A stretch of DNA of 18,988 nucleotides from Lunasporangiospora selenospora (Eukaryota > Mortierellomycota > Mortierellomycetes > Mortierellales > Mortierellaceae). The stretch lies in the NCBI GenBank assembly GCA_015680635.1, contig JAABOA010000035.1:1-18988 (forward strand), in the 5' to 3' direction. This document shows positions 8,854 to 18,988 of this stretch, one piece after another (the first letter of the stretch is position 1; the number at the start of each line of letters is the position of its first letter). The notes under the pieces are model-generated. The model ran no database searches, had not been told where the DNA came from, and worked only from the letters and a program-made list of their open reading frames with translations. The position numbers and the translations under genes were made by a program.

Positions 8854-11805
8854 CTATGTTGGAACAAAGAAGGATTGATCTTGACGGAATTCGTAAATCC
8901 GACCATTTGGGCGGGCTGCATAGTATTCCACATCACTCTCAACTATCATCTCTAACCCCAGCTTCATCTGGTCAACCTCGGATAATACGCCTGTGGTGAA
9001 GACCGCATGCAGGCCACTTCTTGGTTTCCTGCCTTGACGACAAACATCGTTAGAGTGCAATCCATCAGAGGCTTGTTTCATCTCTCCTTTGACCCTGTCA
9101 TAAATACTGTTCATTTTCTTCATGGCTGTGAACGCCAATTCGATGCCCCGTATTTGACCGATAGGGTCCACAGTGCTAAATCCATGAAGTTCACTGATAT
9201 TCGGCGCATAATTTGTCAAAACCTGCATCCAGCTATTTGGTCCAAGAGCATCCCATCTGCCAGAGAAACGGACAGTTCGAAGCTTACTCGCCGAAGATAA
9301 GCGTATGAATCGAGATGTTGATAGCCCATAAACATCTTTTCCATCCTGAATTCGGACTCGTGGGAGGGTTGCTGGTTCTCCTGGCTGTGTTTGAGTCCAA
9401 GTCTTTGACAAAGGCAAAGGTGGATCTACTCGATCCATGATTTTACCCATATCAAAGGATGAATCAAGAGGATCCAGAGTATTACACGAATAAAGCATAC
9501 CCAAAACATCATCTTCCTTGTTCATGAAACTATAAGTGTCGTTGGTAGGAGGTGCAAGCTCAAGCCTTTCAAGCGATGGAAATTGAACGAGCTGCTCAAG
9601 ATGAAACATAAATGCTGCCGGACCCTTGATAAAAATGCTGGATAGCGATTCCGAGGACCAGTTCCAGGGGTGGAATCTTGGTACCGAGTCCTGACCTGGT
9701 GCGTTTACCCTCTTGCGCTAAATGTCCGAAGCAATTTAATAGAATTAGTTGGAGAGGGATGGATGGATGGAGGAGGAAAGAGATTTATATAAAGAAAAAG
9801 GCCCAGGCCTAGGCCGAACAAAATACTTACAAAGCTTGATTCTAAAATGTCGGCGTACAACTTCATGTACATGTCCGCAAACCCTGAAGCCCACCCTCGG
9901 ATATTCATATCCAAAACTAGCTCTTTTAAGCGTCCCATGGATCTGATCGACTCAAAGTTAAACAGCGCAGAGGGAAGTCCTGATAGATGCAGTTTTTCCA
10001 GTCTAGGGAGATTCCAGATCGGCAATAGTGATAGTAAACTTGAGTAGGCTTTCCAATGGATTGCAGACATGGAACTGTAGTAGCCGGAATACTGAAAGTC
10101 CGTCGTATCGCTTTCGATCCATAGACTCTCGAGAAGCGGGCATTGATCGAATGTGCCAATCATAATCGAGCCCTCAAACGAGAGCTTGATCTCGCGTAGT
10201 TTTGGAAGATGCCAGTCCAGTCCAACGAAGCTCGCCTCTCGATTGGATAGCAACTCCTGTAAGTCTCTCATCAGATCTATCTCCATCGGTCTTCCTGCAA
10301 AAGGTCCATCGGTTTGTTTTTTCATGACCGAAATGGTTTCGAGAGTATTTCTTGAGAGTGCGATAATACTGTTGAGTTCTTGGAGGATAGTTCTGCTGTT
10401 TTGGACTGACCTCAGTTTTAGGTCTGAGAGTTTGGCAAGTGGCTGTTGCAGTCCTTTAGGCGTTAGGGAGCTGTCCGTTTGATTAGCGATAGTTGGAGAG
10501 TTGTTGAGCAAAACAAACAATGAGGGGCCAACGACTATGTCAAGGGAGCGTAGTTCATGACAACGCCTGAGGAACTTCTCCACCGCTGGACACTCGCCAG
10601 CATTCCAGCGATTAACATCATGATCTACCAACGATACGATATTCTCGGTTTCAATAGAGAGCGGCTCTTCATAGAAAAACGGAATGAGGCTCGCATTGAT
10701 CGATCTTGGACGTCCAATGGCCTCGTATAACATCCGTAGCGGAAGGTTTGTTTCGCTCCAACTTCGACGTCGCGCCATCCATCCCTCATGTGCTGTCCCA
10801 CCCGAGCCGAATACGGGTAACTTGGAAACGGATTTACTCGTTAAAAATTTAATATCCAATCGTGGTTTGGACGGAAATGTCTCTTGATTCAGACGAATGA
10901 ATTCAGCAGCTTTGAGTGAAAACTTGAGGTGCTCGATACGGGACTTTGTCACGCAGATACCCATCGTTTTAAGTCTTGGCATTTTGGCAGCATATTGGAC
11001 ATAATAAACCGACTCGTGCAGACTGAATTCAAGGTGCGTGATGTGTTGATAATTGTGCTGAAGTAGTAGTCGAACGAGAGCCCTGGCAACTCTTGTTTTC
11101 TCGGTATCCGTTTGCTCTTCACTTGTCTCTAGACCAGTGAGTGGCCATGGTCTTGATTTATTCGGTTTCCATAGCTGGATAATTTGGTCGAGATCAACTC
11201 TGCCAATGTCACTGGTGGAAAGAGATGTAACGTATGCTGAGTAGTCGACCATGGTCAGGCGCTTGAACGAGCCATCGGGCTGAAAAGAGCTGCAGGGAAA
11301 GCACAATCCATACTTTCTCAAGACTTTTGACTCCAGATCTATGAAAAAGTCATCCCCCTCGGAAAATCTTAGAAATCGTCTTATAGCCGGGGAGGCGGCA
11401 TCGACCATTCCATAATGTTTCAGCCACTCGTGCATTACGACCGAACGAAAAACAAGGGCCAGGACGAGCTCTCGAGCCTCTTTTTTCTTGAATCCTCTGC
11501 GATTATATGGCAAAGACCACCTCTTCAACAAAAGGCCAATCAACAACTTCAGGGACTCTTGGAAGAAGAAGCGGTTCACGGTAAGGAGTCCGTAGAGAGC
11601 GTGGATATCGGACTGGAGCTCATTGATAATGAGAAGGAGGCATTCGTTGGGCAGCTTCTGCAGCAGTTGGACTCCAACTGATGAAGAGCAAAGACTCAAG
11701 TTAGTTTATGTTTTTTGAAACTTGATTTCTGATTTCGAACGTCGAAGTAGATGAAAGAATGAACAAACCTTGACTGTCATCATCCATATTGATGTCATTT
11801 TCCAT
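8854..11805 (-). CDS. F-box/leucine-rich-repeat-like protein, paralogue B
   Basis: Paralogue of gene A with the same probable role in ubiquitin ligase substrate recognition. Exons 11769-11805, 9831-11677 and 8854-9717 give 915 residues. Intron 1 (91 bp, GTTTGT...CATCAG, with CTAAC branch sequence) is phase 1; intron 2 (113 bp, GTAAGT...TTTAG) is phase 0. The start ATG at 11805 (MENDINMDDDSQ) aligns with that of A. The main exon has no ATG of its own before the F-box motif: unspliced it could begin only at a TTG, which rules out a start there. Motifs in order: LLQKLPNECLLLIINEL, LLTVNRFFFQ, QHNYQHITHLEFSLHES, RPRSINASLIPFFYEEPLS, FDQCPLLESLWIES, LPRLEKLHLSG, and a last exon with MFHLEQLVQFPSLERLEL and VLTNYAPNISELHGF. 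It lacks the Glu run and tandem repeats of A. Frame stays open further upstream to about 11985, so a longer N-terminus cannot be excluded. Confidence 0.8.
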
Positions 11806-12389
11806 CTTGATGAAAGGTGTGGGAAGAATGGCGTGACGGATGGCATGTCTGAAATTGGTGGGTTTTTGTGGAACCAAGACTGAAGCCACACGGGTTGCGC
11901 CAGTGCGCGATGCTTCTTGCTCTTGAGGAGGGATGCGTTTCTTCACTACGACCGCGTTTTCTTGGGCGGGACACCAAGGTCGTTCCTGAGAATAAAATTA
12001 TTTAAAGTTGAGACTGAACCTTGAGACTTTACAAGACTATAGGGTTCGCTGTACTGCTTGAATACCAGGATTGGCCTCTTGTTTCGTAATACTGATAGGT
12101 CTCTCATCCAATCTTTTCTGAGATGTCTGTCCTTGATCACCCATCGATCCTCTGTATCTCTATTTTTTTTTTGAGTGAACTTTTCCTCATTGCCACATCC
12201 AATGCTCAATTTTCCTGGCATATATCTACCCCTCCCTCCCTTCCTTTCGTCAATTTCCTCTGACATGAGACTCTCTGTATTACAAGATAGTTATCCTTTA
12301 CTTTTGAAAATACTAGGGCGGGTATATTCCGCCTTGAACAGGCATATCTAAATGGAAAAGGCAACGTCGGGTCACACGAACGGTAGGTA
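11806..12389. other. Region between myosin stop and F-box gene B start
   Basis: Holds the 3' untranslated part of the myosin gene and the leader and promoter of F-box gene B, both on the minus strand. No canonical AATAAA was found downstream of the myosin stop. On the minus strand a stretch at 11806-11985 is open and in frame with the first codons of gene B. It is preceded by a good acceptor (TTATTCTCAG). A 25-codon open segment at 12033-12107 could join to it across a 47-bp intron. I treat these as a possible extension only. Confidence 0.5.
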
Positions 12390-15300
12390 TTAAGCAACAG
12401 GAATGGCCACCCTCGTCTGTGTGTCGAGTCGAACCCGCATCTTTTCGACCTCACGCTCCAATCTCACAGATTTTTCCTTCGCCTCCACTGACTCTCGTTC
12501 CGCTTTCCGTTTCGCGATCGTAAGGTTGTTCTCCGCCAGGACAAGATCCTCCACTTTTTGTCGAAGAGACCTGATCTTTTGATCCATCTTTTGGGCCTCT
12601 TCATCCTGTCGGGCTCGCACCTTTTCTCGTTCTTCAAGCTGATGTTGTAGATCGCGGATGGCACGCTCGCATCGACGTTGGATCCGGAGAGCCTCCTGTC
12701 GGCTCCGGATCTCGGCGTCCAATTGACTCGTCTTCTCATCCAACCGCTGTTGGAGAATGATCACAGATCGGGGCCCACTCGCTTGAGCATTTGCCTCAAG
12801 GTCGGCAATACGCGTGCTCAAATCTGCGACTTGTTTCTCGAGTGTAACCTACATGAAGTAAAAAGTAGGTTTGGGATGAAGTGATTAATCTAGTGATCTG
12901 TCTTTTCTATTCCAATTTTTTTTTGCCGTGTCTCCTTTTCCTTACCTTTGACCGCTTGTTCTCCTCGTTCGTGACCTTTTCTTTGGCAAGTTCTCCTTCA
13001 GCCTCGATCACAGCCAATTCTGCCTTGCGGAGCTTTTCTGTTCCAAGAACCACCAAGTATTGCGACTCTTCAAGTTGCTTCCTCAGATTGACAGCCTCTT
13101 GGTCAAGTGCCATTTTGATCCGCTCGGTCGATTGCTTGTTCTGGGTCACGGTGTGGAATTGCTCGCCAACATCATCCAGCCGCTGCTCCAATCCACGCTT
13201 GGTCTTTTCCAGGGCCACTCGCGCTGACTCAGATTCATCCAGCGCTGCTCGAACCTCTCGCAATTGGGACAACAGGCTCACGATTTGGAGTTGAAGATCA
13301 TCCTGTGAGACAAGCAGATCCTGATAACTTTGGTTCAAGTCTTGGTTTCGAGCTTCGAGGCGCTCCTTGTCCTTCTTCCAGTTCTGGTTACTTCTCAGCT
13401 CTTCATCAAAGCGCTGGTTAATCTCTTCCAACTCGGTCGTCAGAGTTTTGTGCGTCTCTCGCATCTTTTGGAAGTTGACTCTCTCTAGCTCCATTTCAGA
13501 CGAGAACTGACGGATATCCTTCTGATTCTTTACCTTGAGCGACTCGAGGGCGTGCTCGGCTTCTTCGATCTCCTTGCGATGTTTTTCGCGTTCCAGAGAC
13601 AGCTCATCGTCCATCTGGCGACGCATCAGCTTCAAGTCCGCATTCAAGATCAGATCCTCCTCCATGTTGTCCTCAAGCTCTCGCATCTGCTGGAGATAAG
13701 TCGATGCCTTCTCTTCAGCCAACCGGCGCTCGTTAATGGCCTCTTGGAGTGACTCTTCAATATCCTTGAGATGGAGACGAATAAACGCTTCAGACTTTTC
13801 TGCCTTGAGTCGATTCAGATCTGCAAGCTCCAGTCTCGACATCGCACCGTCTGCACGGACCTTGTAAAGCTGAACCGTATCTTGGAGTTCATTCATCTTG
13901 GCAGCCTCTGCCTCAGACTTGATCTGGAGCTCTTGCATATCGGCAGCAAGGCGTCGCCGCTGGGCGCTCTCCTCATTCAGCCTCGAGTTGCGTCTTGATA
14001 TCATCGAGCGTAGACTGGAGAGACCTGCGTTGACGTTCCAAGTTGGACAACTCGCCAGCCTTGTCCTCCAACTCGAGCTGGACTAGTCTCTGCGATGCCA
14101 CAGCCGCCTTCCGCGACTCTTCTAGGTTCTGAAGTTGACCTTGCATATCGGCTCTAACCTTGGCTGTCAAGTACTCCAAGTCGTTTGCATTGCCTGCACG
14201 AGCAGTGACCAGTTCTTTCGAGTCCAAGTCTTCGATCTTCTCCAGAAGCTGCTGATTCTCTTGCTCTAGACGCTTGAGTTTCTCACTCAGACTGACCTTG
14301 GATTCGTCATTCTCCAGCTCGTGTCGGATCGTCTCAATCTCCTGAGTCAATTGTCTATTAACTCGTTCAAAGTTCTCTTTTTCATCTTGAAGGATTTCAA
14401 ATTCGGTCTGAAGAACATTCGCCTTGCGTTCGGTCCTACCAGAGAGCTCCTCGAAATTCTTTCGCAACCGTTCCTCAGACTCAAGCCTGGCCTGGTACTC
14501 TCGCAGGCTAGTCTCAAGCTTCTTCTTGATTCGCTCCATATCCGTCTTGGTCTTTGTCGAGGACTCGCGGGACAAGCTGGCTTCGTCAAATTGTTCCTTA
14601 AGTTTCTTGTTGGTCTTGGTCAGCTCATTGATAGTTGCCATGTTCTCTGTTACTTGTTGGCCAAGCTCATCAATCTCGGCAAGTAGAATATTCTTGGTTT
14701 CTTCTTGTTGCTTCTCCTTGGCCTCCATATCAGACATGATGGCACGGCGAGACTCGACAAGCTGTTCCTCAAACCGACGCTTCAACTCCTCAGCTGCGTA
14801 CCGCAGACCCTTTTCTTCCTCAAGTCGACCTTCGAGTTCTTGGACCTGCTGCTCGAATTTACGCTTCATCTTTTCAGTCTCAAGAGAACTCTTGCCTCCA
14901 CCGCTATGCTCGTTGATCAATGTGCCGAGTTCCTTCTCCAGATCGGTCTTGGAGCGGATGAGACTGGAAAGCTGTTGGTTCTGCGACTCTAGATTCAAGT
15001 TGAGATTATCCAAGTTCGTCTGAAGCTTTCGTGCAGTGGACTCGGCCAACTCTCGGTGGTGACGCTCCACCTGAGCCTGCTCCTTTGCCTGTGTAAACTG
15101 GATCTCGATCGACTTGACCGCCTTTTCCGCTACCTTGGTAGACGCATGTTCGCGCTCAAGTTCATGCCGGAGGTCTTCAACTTCGGTTGTTAGACGGGCT
15201 CTGGTCTTTTCCGAAGTACCGATGGATAGATTGACTTCATCATACCGACTCTGCAGTTCTTGTAATCCCTTCTCCAGACGCCTATTTGTCTCTTCCAGAT

Positions 15301-18300
15301 CCGTGTTTCTTTCCTTGATCTCATTCTCATACTTGAACTTGAAGTCTCCCAGTTCTGCTGCCTGAGCGGATGTCTTTTTCTGGAACTCAGCCTTGAGCAG
15401 CTCATCTTCAGCGAGTTGTCTGCGCACATCTTCATTCTCAATTTCGAGCTCCCGACGGCGGGCTTCTGTTTGTTGACGTCTCTGAGTCTCCTCTTCCAGT
15501 TCTTCTCGGAGCATATCAAGTTGCTTCTGGAATGATGTTCTCTCTCGTTCGAGGCGGGCAAGTCGATCGCTCGTGTCATCGTTTCGAGTATTAGCAGTGC
15601 CTAGCTGGCGCAGGTAGCTCTCCTTGGTCAATCGCTCCTGATCCAGGGCTTGCTCAAGTTCCATTTCCCTGTTCCTGGAAACTTGAAGCTCATTCGTCGT
15701 CTGCTTGAGCTTCTTCTGCAAGCCATCAACGAGTTGGATGTGCCGCGAGACATGGGCTTGAACCTCCTCAAGCTGCTTCTCAAACGAGTTCTTGGTCATC
15801 AGCATTTCGGTGTTCTCCTGAACAAGCTCCTCAATCTCGAGTCGGTGTTGCTCGCCCTGGATCACATTCCTTTTCCTCCCATCCTCTAATTCAGACTGGA
15901 GTCCTCCGATCTCCTCCTTTAGTCGATCCATCTCAGTCTCACGGAGTCGCTGGAGCTCAGACTGTCGAGTCTCTTCGTCGCCCTTGGCTTCAAGCGTTGT
16001 CGTTGTCTCCTCCAGTTGCTCCTCGAGCTTTGCGCGCACCTTTTCCAATTTGCTCAGCTCGTAACGCTCGGTCTCCAGGGTCTGTTCACTCAACTGCAAC
16101 TTGGCCATTAAGTCTCTGCGAGTCTTTTCACCAGCTGTACGCTCCTGTTCCAGCGCAGTTTCTAGACTGGAAACCTTGTTCGATTTTTCTTGGATTTGGC
16201 TTTCCTGTGTGGTACAAGTCTTGGCAAGATCCAGCGCACGCTCTTTAGCTTGCTTCAGCTCTGACTCTGAAGACACATGCTTGTTCTTGATCACCAACCG
16301 TTCATTCTCGACCGTTGCAATCTTTTGTTCGAGTTCTTCTGTGGTGCTCTTGAGTCGAAGTCGGGTCCGCTCCAACTCAAGGTCTTTATCATCGATCTCC
16401 TTGACCAGCTCTTCCACGCGTGCTTCCAAAGCCTGGTTCTCATTCTCAAGTCTGCGAGCAAGGATCGATTCTGAACTAAGGGCCGCTTGGGCCTCCCTCA
16501 GTTCCGACTCTTTAGCGCTCTTTTCTTGCTCCAATCTTGTGATCAATTCAGACTGGCCCTTGGACTTTTCTTCAAACTCATCGGATACCCTCACAGCTCG
16601 AGCCTTGGAAAGACTAAGTTCTTCTAGCTGGGATTCAACTCGAGTGAGTTCAGCCTCGATCTCCTTGACCCTGTCCTCCAGCTCAGCTGCCCGAGACTGA
16701 GTTCTAATCAAAATTTGTTCGTTATCGATCGACAAATTTCGCTCTGTCTCGAGCATCTCTTGAAGCTTGGCCCGCTCAGCCTCGTGGAGCCTGGAAGACT
16801 CCTCAAGTTTTAGTCGAGCTGCCGCCTCCTGCTCTTGCTTCTCTGCCAAGACGCGGACACGTTCTTGATTCTCACGCAGCTCCTGGGCGACTCGTGACAC
16901 ATTCAAGAGAGGCTTGATCTGGATGTACATCTTCCACCATGACCACTCACGCAGCTGGACATATACACGAGCGTTGTGCTGAATGATCTTGATTGCCTTG
17001 GCGCGATTCAACTTCTGGCGAAGGAGTTTTCGGGCAAGGTATCCTCGACAAATAGACTGCGCCTTTGTAAAGAACTGAGAGAGGCTTTGGTCACGGCTGT
17101 CCTCGAGTTGCGCAAGCTAGTATCCAAATATTACAATCCAAATTTCATGAGTCATTAGCAGATGTTTCAAAATGGAGCCAAAGAATGCTCAAATACAAAA
17201 AAAACGAAGTATTCAACTTACCACGCCGGATCTGAAAAAGACCTTGCTTGTACCAACTCGGTATTGCGACTTGTCAAGTTGTAGCGCCTCCAAGAGAGTG
17301 ATGGCAGCTACGCGTCCATCCATGTATCCCTCTGGTATTAGCCCTGGAGGCGAAAGAATCTCGTATCGTTGTCTAAACTCTGCAAACAGGATCCTATTCG
17401 GGAAACCTGCACGACAGATTCGAATACCCTCAAGAACACCATTGCACCGTAGCTGATCCAACACAAGAGACACATGGATCTTGCCTGCGCGCTTCTCCTC
17501 GTTGGGTAAAATACAACGAACAAAGTGAGGTCGAGTCTCGTGCAAATGGTCCATTAGGGAGCGCAGTTGTTCTTTGTGACGTTGAGCAACCGTCCGGAAG
17601 GCTCCCTTCTTGACGCGATTACGAACGGAAAAGTCGTCCTCCTCTGTCAAATAGTCCACGAACAGCGAGGCAACGTATTTCTCACTCGAGTTGGCAAGCA
17701 GTCGAGTAATGTTCTCGTTCAATGGGTCCTTGTTCTTGTCAAGCCATCCGGATACCCTATACTCGACTTTACCGGCATAGTGGTGGAGGATAAATCCTTC
17801 TTGGAATCGCGGGGACTCGAACTTGTCTGATTTGCCAGCCCACAGACTGGACAACTTTGCAAGGAACGATTTGTCTGTGCCCTTTGGAACCACACACTCC
17901 TCATCCAAGCACGATAAAATACCAATGGGCTATTGTAAAATGAATAAACAACATTCTAAATTAACACCATCGTCTCCTTTGGGCCTCTTGTATCCAATTC
18001 CCAGATCAATGTAATAACAATAACAATAAAACACTTACGTTAGAGTCCTCGATAAGCTGGATAGTAGGCTGAAGATCCTGACCAAAATCGACATACTGCC
18101 ATTCAATGTTCTCTCGCTGGTATTCTTCCTGCTCCAGGATGAACATATGATGGTTGAAGAACTGCTGAAGTTTCTCGTTCGTATAGTTGATGCACAGTTG
18201 CTCAAAGCTATTGACCTCAAAGATTTCGAATCCCGCAATATCCAAGACTCCGATAAAAGAGGAGGCTTTCTTTCCTGGGGTGTCGATCGCTTGGTTAATT

Positions 18301-18988
18301 CTTCCAACGATTGAATCAAACATGCGTTCGTAGAGCGCCTTGGATAGAGCTTCGATCGAATAGAGAACTTGTTGGCCCGTTCGTGCCTGGACTACCCATT
18401 CTCGACCAGCCTTGACTTTGGGTCGGAGCAGGCCCTTGACAAACTCTGCCATTGGGATTCCCAAGACATGGCAAACCTTCTCAGCGACGGATGTGTCCTT
18501 GAGTTGTGCCTGGTCTTGCCGATCAGTAGAGATAGAGATGTTGCCCAAGTGCAGGATGGCAGCAATGATTTTAAATAGATTAAGTTGCTCTTGCAGCGTG
18601 AACCCCATGACATTCATCGAGTCAAGAAGAAGTTTGTATTCTTCAGAGTCATTCACGCCAGTGATGACATGGTTCGAATTTTTGATGTAGCCATAGTCAT
18701 TCAGGCCCCCTGTCAGCAAAAGTTGCTCTATATGCGACGATATGGCAAGTAGTAATAACAGGACGTTAATACGATAGGCATTCACTGCAAAAATAAAAGG
18801 GGATACAGAGGGTGCTCCATTCGTGTCTCCGTCCATTTTTCTTTCTCTCCTTCTTTTAACATACTCTTAATGTCTGGCGTTGCTCCAGCCAGCAGTTGGT
18901 AAAAGATATGGTAGTTTCGTTCACGCGGTGTCTGGAATGTGACACGCGATTTCTCGAACAGATATCGCTCAATGTTGCCTCCAGCAAT
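12390..18988 (-). CDS. Class II (conventional) myosin heavy chain, 5' part off window, rod frame broken
   Basis: Actin-based motor for the cytokinetic ring and septation. Exons 18865-18988 (partial), 18039-18727, 17222-17929, 12946-17116 and 12390-12848; introns of 137, 109, 105 and 97 bp are GT-AG and keep phase. About 2,050 codons are present; the P-loop and switch I, expected just upstream of [16 protein letters not shown], are off window. Seen: [11 protein letters not shown]; an acidic residue (GREWVV) 16 before EALSK, fitting the TEDS rule; switch II and relay [20 protein letters not shown]; the strut and transducer regions; the reactive-cysteine helix [20 protein letters not shown]; converter [12 protein letters not shown]; an essential-light-chain IQ ([15 protein letters not shown]); a second light-chain site; then about 1,470 residues of unbroken heptad coiled coil. 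This makes it class II, not V or I. The rod is longer than the roughly 1,100 residues of animal myosin II. The frame is shifted by one base at 13973-13978; the C-terminal 494 codons follow in the +1 frame. The last residues after the rod are a short TRVAIPVA. Confidence 0.95.
13973..13978 (-). other. Frameshift/stop within the myosin rod exon (GAA TGA)
   Basis: Reading from the motor, codons run ...[11 protein letters not shown] and then hit TGA at 13975-13973. The coiled coil resumes at once in the +1 frame as [14 protein letters not shown] and continues open to the next donor at 12945. The exon 12946-17116 is 4,171 bases, one more than a multiple of three, while both flanking splice sites are phase 0. 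So there is either one extra base or two missing. No GT-AG pair nearby restores frame without losing heptads. No homopolymer is present at the site. Confidence 0.9.

Noticed and set aside
9705-11699. Gene B starting at 11699
   Set aside because: The first codon there is TTG, not ATG, and lies inside an intron with a CTAAC branch and CATCAG acceptor.
13940-14060. A tiny intron that would repair the myosin frame
   Set aside because: The nearby GT...AG pairs I checked either have the wrong length modulo three or would be far shorter than the 79-329 bp introns seen here and would delete conserved heptads.
14424-16700. Long plus-strand ORFs antisense to the myosin rod (Ser/Leu-rich)
   Set aside because: Complement shadows of Glu/Lys/Leu-rich coiled-coil codons; no start context, motifs or splice signals.
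13973-17011. Two separate coiled-coil genes on the minus strand, split near 13973
   Set aside because: The second part has no upstream leader or start of its own, and the heptad pattern continues across the break. They are one myosin rod with a frame shift.
1-18988. tRNA, rRNA, CRISPR array, intact transposon or bacterial-type operon
   Set aside because: No tRNA T-loop consensus in a cloverleaf context, no rRNA-like blocks, no spaced repeats, no transposase or reverse transcriptase motifs; all real genes are intron-bearing fungal genes.

Overview
The window reads as nuclear DNA of a filamentous, early-diverging fungus, most likely Mortierellomycota (Mortierella, Linnemannia or a relative). 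All four main genes carry short GT-AG introns of about 80-140 bases, some with CTAAC-like branch sites. They encode a fungal-type ARS2/SERRATE protein, a class II myosin and two members of a divergent F-box/leucine-rich family of the kind that is expanded in Mortierella genomes. The genus is inferred from gene content and intron style, not from a database match.

Layout. (1) 22-3447, minus strand: an ARS2/SERRATE homologue with eight exons in the window; a short final exon lies off the left edge. (2) 3448-5602: a 2.15 kb stretch with no convincing gene. Its first 750 bases are purine-rich on the plus strand (pyrimidine-rich leader or promoter of ARS2), and the rest holds only weak ORFs. (3) 5603-8728, plus strand: F-box/LRR-like gene A, three exons, 982 residues. 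(4) 8854-11805, minus strand: its paralogue, gene B, three exons, 915 residues. The pair lie tail to tail with 125 bases between stop codons. (5) 11806-12389: myosin 3' flank plus leader of gene B. (6) 12390-18988, minus strand: class II myosin heavy chain, from just after the N-terminal nucleotide-binding motifs to the C-terminus; its start lies off the right edge.

Roles. ARS2 (nuclear RNA processing), myosin II (actomyosin contraction, cytokinesis) and the F-box pair (probable substrate receptors of SCF ubiquitin ligases, or fast-evolving accessory proteins) show no sign of acting together.

Main points. The myosin rod reading frame is broken by one net base at 13973-13978. Comparing the two F-box paralogues reveals a short first exon and an intron at the same place and phase in both, moving both start codons. 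Only gene A has a 21-bp tandem repeat and an 11-Glu run. I found no RNA genes, CRISPR arrays, intact transposons or convincing new multi-gene system.
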